64,000 bases of DNA, taken from Neurospora intermedia. Taxonomy: Eukaryota > Ascomycota > Sordariomycetes > Sordariales > Sordariaceae. The DNA lies in assembly GCA_037102815.1 (NCBI GenBank), contig BTPP01000007.1, forward strand, positions 2,604,001 through 2,668,000, written 5' to 3'. Positions 22,010-33,310 of this stretch are shown here, one piece after another (positions within the stretch are counted from its first letter, which is position 1; every line of letters begins with the position of its first letter). The notes under the pieces are model-generated. The model saw nothing but the letters and a program-made list of their open reading frames with translations. It made no database searches and was not told where the DNA came from. The translations under genes and the position numbers were made by a program.

Positions 22010-23941
22010 ATGTCTTCACCGGCGTTGATACCAACAACCATCGAAGAGGGAGCCGTTCTCCCCCAGACGCAAAGACCATCTCTCCTTCACGGCCCAACAG
22101 ATCCTCCTCTGGTCGACCTCACACTGGGAGAGCTGCTCAACCTCCAATGTCTGCACCACGGCACACAAGAAGCTCTCGTCATTCCATGGACTGGCGCAAG
22201 ATGGACATACAACGAGCTCAACCACCAAAGTCAGCTCATGGCACGCGCTTTGTTGAAACTGGGGATTCGTGTAGGCGATAGGGTGGGCATCATGGCTGGA
22301 AACTGCGAGCAGTATGCGTCTCTTTTCTTTGCTGCCACGAGGATAGGCGCCATTCTCGTCATCCTCAACAACACGTATACCCCTACCGAAGCTCAGTATG
22401 CTTTGGAGTTCTCAGGTATGCTCCTCGGCGCACCAACCATGCCCGGTACCAGTCCTAGTCAAGCTCACCCTTTCTAGACTGCAAGGTTCTCTTCACTACC
22501 AAGAAGATCGGTCGCCTCGATCAAGGACCCCTGCTCGCCGAGCTCAAGATGAAGTCCAAGGCTCCCAAAGTAGTGATAATCAGGGGAGATAGCGAGGGTT
22601 ACCAGACGTATGATCAGTTACTTTCTCAAGGGTTCAAGGTCAGCGTAGAACGTCTGCATCACATGGAGAGGAAGGTCCTTCCTCACCTGGTCTGCAATCT
22701 CCAGTTCACCAGTGGCACGACTGGCCTGCCCAAGGCCGCCATGCTCACGCATCAGTATGTCCATTTCCTGCACTCATCACACCTGTTGCCCCCCAGCTGA
22801 CATTGTACTAGCAACATTGTTAACAACGCGCGCTTCATCGGTGACCGTATGAAGCTGGGCCCCGACGACGTTCTGTGCTGCCCCCCTCCTCTTTTCCACT
22901 GCTTCGGTCTTGTCCTTGGCCTCATGTCCGTCATGACCCACGGCGGCAAGATCGTCTACCCAGCCGAGGTTTTCGACGCTCCCGCTACCCTCAAAGCCAT
23001 CGTCGACGAACGCTGCACCGCCGTCCATGGTGTCCCCGCTATGTTTGACAGCATCCTCGCCCTCCCCGAAGCCAAGGATCTCAAGGCTGCCGATCTGCGT
23101 CTAAGGACAGGTATCATCGCCGGTGCCCCCGTGCCACGCTACCTGATGGAATTGCTCGTTTCGAAGCTCGGCATGACCGAATTCACGTCAAGTTACGGAC
23201 TGACTGAAGCGTCCCCGACCTGCTTCAACGCGCATACCGATGACCCGATCGACGTAAGATTAACTACCGTCGGCACCCTGATGCCCCATGCCCACGCCAA
23301 GATCGTGGACAGAGATGGCCAGATCGTGCCTATCGGCACCAAAGGAGAGCTTTGTATTGGTGGCTACCAGCTGCAAGCGGGATATTGGAACAACTCGGAG
23401 AAGACGAACGAGGTGATGATGAGAGATGAGTCTGGCATGTTGTGGTTGCACACCGGCGATGAGGCCGTCTTCAATGAGCAGGGATACTGCTCTATTACCG
23501 GACGCTTCAAGGATATCATCATCAGAGGTATGTTGCGTCGTCACTTTCACTTTAACCCAACACGTCTCCTTCCATGCTAATCTCGACGGGCACACAGGTG
23601 GCGAAAACATCTACCCCCTCGAGATCGAGGAGCGTCTCGTAGCTCACCCGGCCGTCTCCATGGCCGTTGTTGTGGGGCTCAAGGACCAGCACTACGGCGA
23701 AGTCGTTGGTGCCTTCCTCGGACTCGAGAAGGGCCATCAGCCAATGAGCACAGAGGAGGTGCGCGAGTGGTGCAGGCGGAAGCTGGGTAAGCACAAGGCT
23801 CCCACGCACGTCTTCTATCTCGGCTTGGATGGCGTGCCTAGCACGGTTCCACTCACGGGAAGCGGAAAGGTGCGCAAGTTTGAGATGGCACAGCTGGGTA
23901 ATAAGCTACTGGAGGAGAGACGCAAGACTTCCAAGCTCTGA
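22010..23941 (+). CDS. Acyl-CoA ligase of SidI type, peroxisomal
   Basis: Exons 22010-22415, 22478-22754, 22812-23527 and 23598-23941 code for 580 residues, close to the length of Aspergillus SidI. The protein is an ANL-superfamily adenylating enzyme. It has FTSGTTGLPKAA (the ATP loop, about residue 215), a YGLTEASP motif, GYWNNSEKT, the LHTGDEA motif, and GGENIYPLEIEERL followed by a C-terminal domain with the catalytic lysine region SGKVRKFEM. It ends in SKL, a textbook PTS1 signal. SidI activates mevalonate to mevalonyl-CoA in peroxisomes for coprogen- and fusarinine-type siderophores. Its place beside a siderophore acyltransferase and three SRE-type sites supports that role over a plant-like 4-coumarate ligase. 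An in-frame ATG at 21917 would add 31 residues; the start at 22010 fits the family better. Confidence 0.82.
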
Positions 23942-24373
23942 GGGAAGAAACTGGACGAAAAGAAGAGTGCGCTTTGTCAATTTCTTGGGTATGCGCGAGC
24001 AGGGCAGCGAGGGGATAATGGGAAGTTCATATTGTTTTCATTTGTAGGATAGATAAAACTAATTAATCATGGGAAAAGGGAACGAAAAGAAGAAAGTACT
24101 TGTTTGTATCCTCAATCCGATTGTCTAATTCGACGTTGAAGTGCCAAAACAAATTAATGAGTTACGCGACAGACCAACCAACCATGAAAGGTGAAAATGT
24201 CGTCTCAGGTTAGTGCGGAAGGACATTGGCGAGGAAAAGAGCACCTGTGTCCGAGGTGTCAAGTAACGAAGGAGCGGAAGAATTGGAAGATAGATTACGC
24301 AGACGAGAACAATGACAGCAACAGATGGAGAATGAGGGTGGAAAAAAAAGAAACCGAAAAAAAGAAGATATTT
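23942..24373. other. 3' flank of the ligase gene
   Basis: The stretch between the ligase stop codon and the second tRNA-Gly copy. No gene is seen. Confidence 0.5.
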
Positions 24374-24444
24374 TGCGCCAGCCGCGAATCGAACGCGGGG
24401 CCCATCGATGGCAACGATGGATTTTACCACTAAACCACTGGCGC
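24374..24444 (-). tRNA. tRNA-Gly(GCC), copy 2
   Basis: The same 71 bases as the copy at 14721-14791, in the same orientation, with no intron. It marks the right side of the siderophore block. Confidence 0.95.
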
Positions 24445-24901
24445 ATCTCATTGGTTGATACTCATGAATGTGCTTACCTGAATATATAAAGCAAAGTACA
24501 CCGAAGAGGACACTACATCTCGTAACGTGTGCAAGTCATACCCACCCCAGGTTTTCATTTCCCAGTAAATATAAGGTGGTTCTGGTAAGCCATCTGCTCG
24601 TGGAACAATCAGGCTGCCAGTCAGGCAGTTTTCCAATTCCGTGTTTCCAAAATCTCAACGTTCTACTTGGGGCAGGGCTTATGAGCACAAGAGGTCAGTT
24701 ACGAAGATGGAAAGATAGGAAAGGAGGGAGCTGTAGATGTCGAAACAAATGAATAGTTTGTAAATGTGCTACACCTTCCTAAAATGTTAGCCATTATATG
24801 TGCTACTTGCCAGCTTTTATCTACCGGTACATATCATACCCAGGACACATAAACACCTCGTACCTCCCTTCTTCTCCAACTTCTTCCCCTCCCCCACCTC
24901 T

Positions 24902-24934
<33 letters not shown>

Positions 24935-25053
24935 CCACCAGTCAACAACACCATCCCGTCCTTCTTTCCCTTCGGTTCCTTATCCCGGTGCTAGCTCCAG
25001 CCCCTGTTCCAGTCCCCCCATCCCCTAACCCACCCCTCCACAAGGAAAAAAAG

Positions 25054-25095
<42 letters not shown>

Positions 25096-26208
25096 CCAGT
25101 ATGCTACCAGTACAAGTTCTCATCCAGCTTAATCGCCTCAGCCTCCAGCGAGTATGTCTTCCAGATCTTAGCCAACGATCTGCGTACTTGCTTCTCAGGA
25201 TGTGCTTGGCAACTCCAGTTGACAGCATGACACAGGCCATGCCATTGAGATACGGGGAATTGTTGTACATAAGGGGTGTTGAAGGCGCTGGTGAAAGCGG
25301 ACTGGGTGAGCATTACTAACAATCATATTGACCTTTCCGTGAGCCTCGAGAGTTCAAGGAAATTTGAGGGTAATTGATTTCGTTCGTACCGACCATCCGC
25401 GCGTTTCTCCAGCATGTAACGGTACGGTAAGTATCAAGGGAAGTGACACTCGCCTGTTTGCGCATATCCTCACAACCATTGAACTCAAGCATCATTACAC
25501 TTGATAGAGAACACATCACTAGCTTCCAGATTGACGCATCTCTCCTTGAGTGTTAGTCGTTGGTGGCGTGTTGTTGTAAGTCAGGACTAGTAAAGGACCG
25601 GTGACGGCGAAGGACTCGGCGAGAATCTGAGCCTATATATCACCCCGGCAGAGAGCCTTTTAGGGCTTGTGGTAGGAGCATGCTGCTCTGAAAGCCCTAT
25701 TGTGATACATGATAAACATCTTCGCGTGATGATAGTCACCGTGTTTAGGAAAGCGACTCTGGATTTATTGTGGTGAACGAAAGGGTAGACATTGAGGTAA
25801 GAGCGGGGGACGAAGTTGGGTCTGGTGTTTGGGCAAAATGATTCACACATTGCTATGAGATGTATTGTCAAGTATTGTTCACTATCCAGAACTTTGGGTT
25901 TATTTTTCTTGGGGATGGATCGTGTACTGACTTCAGTCAACCGATCGTAGAGCCAACACCGACAGGAAGTTAGGCGTCTAAGGAAAGGTTCAACCACGGA
26001 AATCCAAACGCCGGCAAAACTATGTCGGGGGAAAGGGATAATAGTGTGTCTGTATACATTCGAACACGAAATCTAGTTGTCAAATCTATGTTACTTGAAT
26101 TTACTGCCAGCATTACCCACGACGAGCTTTGTGCCTCAAGTGCAAGTGCTGAGCATTGCTAAATTGCTTATAGGTCTCGAAACTGCACGCTTAACCAATC
26201 AAATCACA
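24445..26208. other. Intergenic with homopolymer tracts
   Basis: 1.76 kb without a credible gene. It holds the long T and A tracts listed separately. Short open frames on both strands show no domain. Confidence 0.5.
24905..25093. repeat. Inverted T30 / A40 homopolymer pair
   Basis: A run of 30 T (24905-24934) is followed 119 bases later by 40 A (25054-25093) on the same strand. Together they could form a long A:T stem around a C-rich loop. Each tract alone is of a type that varies quickly in length. Confidence 0.85.
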
Positions 26209-26279
26209 GCGCCAGTGGTTTAGTGGTAAAATCCATCGTTGCCATCGATGGGCCCCGCGTTCGATTCGCGGCTGGCGCA
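26209..26279 (+). tRNA. tRNA-Gly(GCC), copy 3
   Basis: Identical to the two other copies but on the plus strand. A T run follows, at 26288-26299, suitable as a polymerase III terminator. Confidence 0.95.
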
Positions 26280-26949
26280 GATTCAATTTCTTTTTTTTTT
26301 TTCTTTTCTTTCCCACACGCAGACAGTTTTATCCACCTTTTTGCTCCCTTATTTGATTATTGGTGCAGTCAAAAGCAGACTTTCGCTCTCCTTACGGCTT
26401 TTTATATTGACGATATCTCCTTCATTTAATCAAATTCTCGCTCAAACCCTGTATCTCTAGGTACAGCGCAACATTGCCAAACACACTACATTACTAAACA
26501 CACAGTAACCACTCAAATTTTCAGCACATATGATACAACGACCACGAAACAGTCAAGCTCAAGAACACGTTCGATATCATTCATCGCTTCATTTCATAAG
26601 CGTACTCCAAGCCTTCCAGCAGTGGTATCTATCCATGCAGTGTCCATCATACCCCAATACCATATCGCATACCATAACACGCCACGCCATGCTATGCTGT
26701 GACTTTTCCTCCTTTGTATAAAAAGCGAATAATCGCAGGCCAGCTTAACCCAGCTCAACCCACTTCTACAACACGGGGCAATGAAAGATTTGCTCTCTTT
26801 ACTCTCATTCGTATATTCAAAGAGCTTCTTCCCTCGCACAGAACCCACTCAATCGCCTCAAAACTCAATGATAATACACTTCCTGATGAAGACTCTCGCA
26901 AACCCATGCTGAAACATGGAAACAAATATAGCCCGCTCGCTCATTCAAT
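26280..26949. other. Intergenic, no gene seen
   Basis: The stretch between tRNA-Gly copy 3 and the stop codon of the large minus-strand gene. It probably includes that gene's 3' untranslated region. Confidence 0.45.
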
Positions 26950-29900
26950 TCATGAAGCACTCCTGCCCCTCCTCTTGGGCGCCGGCGTCCCATTAACACT
27001 CATCCCCAGCCCCGCAGCAACCCTGCTCGCCCGTCTAGCAGCAGCAGTGACAACTGTCTTGCTGGTTGCGGCAGGTTCAGCCCTGGTCTTGATGACTTTG
27101 TGCGGGGTGGAGGTCGTCGACGTTGTCGATGTCGCCGGGGATAGCCTCGGCCTGCCAGGACCACGATGGAGGGCAGGGGGAGGCGGAGGTGGGGCGGCGG
27201 GAACCGAAGTCTTCGGCTTCGTGGTGGCCGTCACCTTGATAGGCGTCGGGACAAGTGATTTGCCGGAGCGGGTGGCGCGCTTGGGTGGGGCAGTGACCTT
27301 GGACAACGAGGTGGTGGGTTTTGGTGCCGGTGCCGGTTGTACTTTCGTTGTCGGGGTAGGGGCGGCAGCGGGGATGGGCGGAGCGCCAGCAGTCCGCCTA
27401 GTTGATGGTGTCGTCGCCGTCGGAGTCGCGACCTTCCTTGGCTTGGGGATGGAGGGTTTAGAGGTGGCCTCCGAAGCCGAATCGGTCCGGCTCTTAACCT
27501 GGCTCTTTGATTTGAGCACCCTGGGGGTAGGAACCTTCTTAGAGCTCACTACTGGCTCATCAGCAAGCTCATCGATATCGTCGTCAAGGGCGGCATCTGC
27601 CTTGAGGACATCGGCAAGGAGAGAGCTGGAAAGAGCCCGAGTTTTGGAGTTAACAGGCGGTGATGCTTCATCATCCTGGAACCTAGCCAGAGTTTCCGCC
27701 CACCGAACCCCCTTGTTCTTCTTTTTCTTCTCAGTCTCTTTTGTCGCTTCATCAGTATCAGCGGAACTAGAGCTATACACGTATTCTTTCCCTTGCTTCT
27801 TCATCTTTTCCATCTTCTTGAGCACAATCTGTGGGAACAAAGCGCTGCCCTTGTTTTTCCGAGTGTTGTATCTCGTGACGGTAGCCAGATCCTTCTGGTC
27901 GCCACGCGCTCTAACCGTGTCCATCATCTCCATCCCGGGCATGCGCACTGGAATGGTAGATTTAGCGATCGAGTTGGCGGATGGCGCCGATTTGAGGTTG
28001 ATAAGGGTCTTGCGTTGGCGCGAAGACCGGCGAGGAGCACCTTCCGAATCGTCACCCTCAGCAGGAGGTGGGGAGCTCTCAACCAACGCCTTCCGACGCT
28101 TCACCGTCCGGGTGACAGGACTCTCTCCGGCCGTCTTGGGGCACTCCTCCTCGCTGGGTTCATTGCCCAGCTCGTCAAGCTTACGCTTTTTAGCTGGACT
28201 AGGGCTGTTAGGGCTCTTCTCGCTAAGGGGCGTCCTCTTGGGAGGAGTTTCAGAGTCCTCGGTAGGGGAGCCAGAATTGCCCTTGGGTGGTGGGCTTCTG
28301 TTTTCGAGTTCAGCTGCAGCGGCTGCTTTTGCACTCTTATCGGCGGCGACTTTGCTGATGAACTTCCGGATCATATCCGTCTCAGATTCTTCGTGCAGAG
28401 ATCGCAAAGATAGAGTATCGTTTTCGACACGGAGGGGCTGCTCAGCGATCAAAGACACGTCGTCCTCATCGCTCGTCATCGAGTCCTCCGCCTCAACTTG
28501 TTCCACAACCTCGATTTCGTCTCCGCTGTTTGCGTCGTCGGAGCCGTCAGGAGACGATGTCGAGCCTTCCGAGGAATCTTCCGGGGTATTGCTAACGTCT
28601 TCTAACTCAGTAGCCTCAGCTTCACTGGGATCGCTCTCCTCCTCGGGAGTTGTGTCACGGATCTGGGGGGTGATGGAATCCTTAGGCGCATCTGCGCTAG
28701 GGGATGATACTTCGTCAATGGTAGGTGCTTCGGCAGACATTGAATGGTCAGCAGATTCATCTTGGTCCATGACCGATGATGTGTCGGAGGTCCCATCCTC
28801 TTTATCCTCAGCAGGCGGAACCGTAAGCTCGTTGGCATCCTTGTCCGCGCGAACAAAGGAGTCGACAAAGGAGGCTGACGAATCAATCTCTCCATTGTCT
28901 CTCACACCACCGCCCCGGGGCGACGGATGAGACACAGATATGACGTCTTCCGTCGCAACAACGTGGTTTTCAGGCAATGTAAGGCCATCCTCGGAGACGG
29001 TTTTACCGTTGGGTGAGGATTGCTCCTCGTGACCCAACACCGCTTTGGGACTTGGCAGCCTACCATCCTCATCCTGAACAGCGCGACAGGGGCTGCTGGG
29101 CTCAATTGGGCGAGCAACATCATCATTCTCGCCCTTTATCGGACTTTCGTGTGTCGCTGGCTGCTTAGTGTGCTCCTCAGTATTCACAAACTCCGCAGAT
29201 GGGTTAGACCGGATGGAGGATGCATCGTCAGCTGTTTTTTCCGGAGTGCTATTTTCTACGTCAGAAATGGGGGAAGCTGGTGCCTCAGTATCCGAGGTCA
29301 CGGCTGTGGCTGGATGGGGAGATTCAGCCTTAACAGTAATGGTATCTTGGTCAGCAGCCGACGGTAAAGGTATTGTCTGCTGGATGGGGCTCGAAGGGGC
29401 GACTGCATTTGCAGAGAGGTGGTTGACTTTGTCATCGGCACTGACTGCAGAACAGGGGACACTGATATCCGTGATTTTGGGCGACGGTTGGCGAGACGTT
29501 GGACTAGAGGTCTTTTCCTCCACAGTTTCGTCTCGGGTGGGGCTTTCGTTGTGAGAGAAGAGAATAGGCGAGGCGCTCATCTCAAGTGCTCCGAGCGTTG
29601 CCCGAGGAACATGTGCCGGGCTAATTGTCATGTTCTGGGGGACTTCATTGGAAACCTTGTCATCATTATCGGCAACGATAGCATGCGAGGCGTCGTCGCC
29701 ATCATTTCTTGTGATGGTTTCACAGGCCGCCTCAATTTCCAAAGGCATCTCTTCAGGCTTTTCTTTAGCGGCAACAATTTCCTGCTGGGAGGCAGCAGGA
29801 GATGAAGCTCCGAAAGTAGATTCCTCAGCGGTTGGTGCCGACGGCGTCTCGATGAGTAGTTCATGCGCCGCAGAGTAGCGCCTATGAGAAGTAGCAGACG

Positions 29901-32025
29901 GCTGCGCGCCAAAACCGGACTTCTCAGGCGTTGCCCTCCGGAGAGGTGTCGGGCTGGAAGGCGCCTCACTGGGAAGCTCATGTAGTACAGAAGTGCCCTC
30001 CTGGTGCATGGCAACGGGAGAGGATGCGCCAACACGAGACGTTCCAAGATTTACCTGACCAAAAGGCATTGGGCTTGAAGGCTTCATTGGCGACGATCTG
30101 GTGGGCAGGCTATGATGTTTGACAGGAGTAAATGTCTCTAGGATAGAATCTTCCTCCTCAAGAATGGTCGATAATCCTTCAGGATGTAAGGGTTCAAAGC
30201 CATCATTGAGCTCAGTTTCTGTGTTGGTTGGTTCCTCAACAACGAGCGGTGCCGGGGACTCTTTCCTCTCGGGTTGTTGGTCCGGAGAGATAGGCTCAGG
30301 GCTAGGGTCCCTGGATGCCTGTGCAAGGGGCAAGTTTGCATCGTTCTCGTTGTTTGTCACGTCCCCGGCGATATCGACGGCCGCTATTGAAGGAGTTGCG
30401 GGCGCAGATCCAACTGGCTCAACGGGCATGGAAACACCGTCATCAGCCTTTGAAGGCGACGCAACGGTGAGTTCCTCAACAGGGATTTGCGCACTTCGAG
30501 TTGGGGTTGGGGTCTGTACCCACGGTCGGACATCCTTCCTCCGATGACCGAAGATATCCAGGTTCGTCCCAACGTCAACCTCCAATGTCCGCGAAGGCGC
30601 ATGTGGCGCCGGTTCTTGCTCAGCAGTTTGCTCTTGGGCGTCCTCCGTGTTCTCTCGCGCAGCTTGGTCTTCGGAGCCAATGCAAGATGGATCCACCGAT
30701 TTTCGGCGACTGGTCATGGTGGCATCCGCAACTGCTTGTACTGCCAAGCTGAAGCTGTGGCGTCGTTCTGGGGCATCGCGCTCAAACTCTTTGAGAAGCC
30801 TAGTAATGAAGCTGGGGCGATGCTCGCTTCTTCTTGCCGAAAGCAGCGAAATGCGTCTCCTGTTCTCATGCTCTGGAACTGACGGGGTCTCCGGGATAGG
30901 CTGGTCGAAGAGTAAAGGGGACAGGTGAAGAAGATGCGCAGGTGTAACTTCGCTGTCCGATTCGGAAACGCTTGCTGGTCGGATGGGCGTAGACTTGAGA
31001 GGAGTGGATTTGAGAGGGGTTTGTGCCGACAGGCTGGATCTCGACGGTTTGAGGATAACTTTTGTAGGAGTGGCACTGACCCTAAACTTTCGTAGTGGCG
31101 ACTCGGCGACCTTTCTCGGGGACGATAACTTTGTGGGTGACCGCTTGACTGGCGATAGGATGCGGGACTGTGGCGGTTTGATAGGTGAAAAGTCCATCTT
31201 GCTGGGGGATTCCTCCGATGGGATGAGTGACAGGCGGCTGCTAGCACGACGTGTCGATCGTCTCATCAATTGCTTGCCCTGGATCTGATGCGCTGGTTCG
31301 ACCGTTTCGGGTTCGGCTGGCACGTTGAGCTCCATGTACGGCTGCATTTCCGCCAGCATGCGTGTAGGGTTCGTCGGTCGCTGGAGGGGCCAGCGCGAAT
31401 TGTGTCGCTTTCTGGGGACGTAGTTGAGGCGGTCATCGGGATAGGTAGCGCGTCGGGCTAGGATCTTTGCAACGAGGAGAGGATCGGGTGCTTCCCTGGC
31501 CAGATAGCTTGCTGCTGCCGAGAGGTAGGCTCTTGCCTCGGCCAGGTCAGGGGTTCCGTTGTGGACGGCATAGTATCTCTCGTCGACATTGTAGTTGGCA
31601 AAGGTCGGTACGTATCGTTCGCTGCGCGCGCGTTTTCGCTGTCCTCGGCCTCGACTGTCGAGCTCTACGAAGGCGGGGTCGACGGGTGGAGGAACAAGCA
31701 GACCACCAACGCGCTTCCAGATCTGGCGCGGGCCGCAGCGGCGAAGAGCAATAACAGGGACGCGCTCCCATGCTTTGGGAGAGGCGATATGCGGAGGTGC
31801 TAGAAAGTCGGCTGCGAGAAATGGCCGCCTGTAAGACACAGATGCGCGGTAAGTCATCATCTATCTCCATGCGACAAGGTAGACTAATTCTCGTAGGCGG
31901 GCGACAGGACAGAAGAGGCAGACATACTCTTTGGAAAATGTGAAGATGGGAGTCTCGTGGAGAATGGCAGCGTTCAAGGCGCCGCCCGTAAAGTCCACCA
32001 TTGTCGCAATTGGTGTCCCCGTCAT
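26950..32025 (-). CDS. Large disordered nuclear-type protein with SPKK-like motifs and AT-hook
   Basis: Exon 1 runs 32025-31928 and exon 2 31828-26950, 1658 residues in all. The intron has a GTATGT donor and a TTACAG acceptor, and the join keeps phase. This replaces a start inside exon 2 at 31860. The first 180 residues look folded and conserved (FTGGALNAAILHETPIF, PHIASPKAWERVPVIALRR, a YVPTFANYNVDERYY segment). After that the protein is mostly low-complexity, rich in S, P, E and D. Residues around 230-310 hold a string of S/T-P-x-K/R motifs (SPSK, SPIK, SPVK, SPTK, SPRK). The basic C-terminus has an AT-hook core, GPGRPR, and ends in a KRRGRSAS tail. I do not recognise a family. DNA binding and control by cyclin-dependent kinase are inferences. 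A 743-codon antisense frame is a composition artefact. Confidence 0.8.
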
Positions 32026-32912
32026 GCAGCGACGTCTCTGAGTGTTAGGTACTTATGTGATGGTGTATAGTGTGTAGTGTATTGTGTTTAGCTAGGTATG
32101 CAGGATAACCGTGGTTCGTTGTCGCGTTGCTTGGATAGGAGACGGCAGTGGCTGCGATGGGTCCCGATGTAAACAAAGGTCGCTTTGGAAGAGAGAAAAA
32201 AAATCAAAAAAGTAAAAAAAAAGAAAACAGAAAAACTGTTTTGCGGAAACAGCAAGCAAATACGCGCCGAAAGTTACTATGCTTTGCCAACAATGCAATG
32301 GGTATCCGTCATGAGTCGTCGTGAGTACCGAAAAGGACGTGGGAAAGAAGAAGGTGTCGCATGTGTGTTTTTTCGGGGGGTAACCTTCAAAGCAACAAAT
32401 CGCGAAGACACGGGAAGGTGAGCAGTTCGTTGTGACTTCCACTTGTTGAGTGACAAACCCTCCAAAGTCTGTTTACATGCCGAGCAATCAGCCAATCATC
32501 TTGCACCAAAATCTGAAGCTATGTACTACTATCGCTATGCCAAGAAGCCACGCTCCACCTGCTTTCTACCCCACGCGGCCTGACGCCTGTACCTCGACTT
32601 GCGTTGCCTGCCTGCCTGATGCCGCTCTGTCACTGCACCCGCCTTATCTTCACGTGACCCCCAAATCTTTCATTCCCCAGCGAGGACCCTGCGCAGCGAA
32701 CGGAAAGCCTGCCGGCGCACACGGCACCCGTCGCAGTGATAGCTCCAGACAGGTACGGAACACGGAAGTGGAAATTCCCCCGGATTTATTCGAGCACCGT
32801 AACGGACACCTCCGCTCCGCCCCGATTGTCTCCCGGTCCCCTCTCCCTTCTCCCCTCCCCCCCGTCTTCTCCGTTCTTCTCCGACAGAACTTGACAACAC
32901 AACGCTGTCAAA
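32026..32912. promoter_or_regulatory. Divergent promoter region
   Basis: Shared by the large minus-strand gene and MRP10 (plus). It contains A-rich runs near 32197-32224 and a pyrimidine-rich stretch directly before MRP10. Open frames on both strands look like chance. Confidence 0.45.
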
Positions 32913-33310
32913 ATGCCCAACAAGCCCATCCGTCTGCCGCCGCTGAAGCAGCTGCGCGTTCGCCAGGCCAACAAGGCCGAGGAGAACCCTTGCATCGCCG
33001 TCATGTCCTCGGTTCTCGGTACGCATTAAGCCTTTCTTCCTTCCTTTCTTCCTTTCTTCCGTAGCACTCCTAGTCCGCCAATCAAGCAAAGCGAAGCGCA
33101 AAAGAGGAAAAGGAAGCCAACTAATTACGCCAAACCAAAACAGCTTGCTGGGCTTCCGCCGGCTACAACTCAGCCGGTTGCGCCACGGTCGAGAACGCCC
33201 TGCGCGCGTGCATGGACGCGCCCAAGCCTGCGCCCAAGCCCAACAACACCATCAACTACCACTTGTCTCGCTTCCAAGAGAGACTCACGCAGGGCAAGTC
33301 CAAGAAATAA
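32913..33310 (+). CDS. mrp10: Mitochondrial small ribosomal subunit protein mS37 (Mrp10)
   Basis: Exons 32913-33018 and 33144-33310 give 90 residues. The protein has a basic N-terminus (MPNKPIRLPPLKQLRVRQANK) and a twin CX9C motif: Cys27-Cys37 and Cys48-Cys58, forming a helical hairpin closed by two disulphides. The sequence CWASAGYNSAGC and the C-terminal NTINYHLSRF segment are typical of Mrp10 in fungi. Mrp10 is imported into mitochondria, oxidised with help of Mia40 and built into the small ribosomal subunit. The 125-base intron interrupts the first CX9C motif. Repeats of GAC, AAC and AAGGAC follow in the 3' flank. Confidence 0.92.

Noticed and set aside
26699-28930. 743-codon plus-strand open frame
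   Set aside because: It is antisense to the large disordered protein and its composition (long S, V, G, L runs) mirrors that gene. No domain or splice structure supports it.
31829-31860. ATG at 31860 as the start of the large disordered protein
   Set aside because: A better 5' exon (32025-31928) joins in phase through consensus splice sites that fall inside the supposed first codons.
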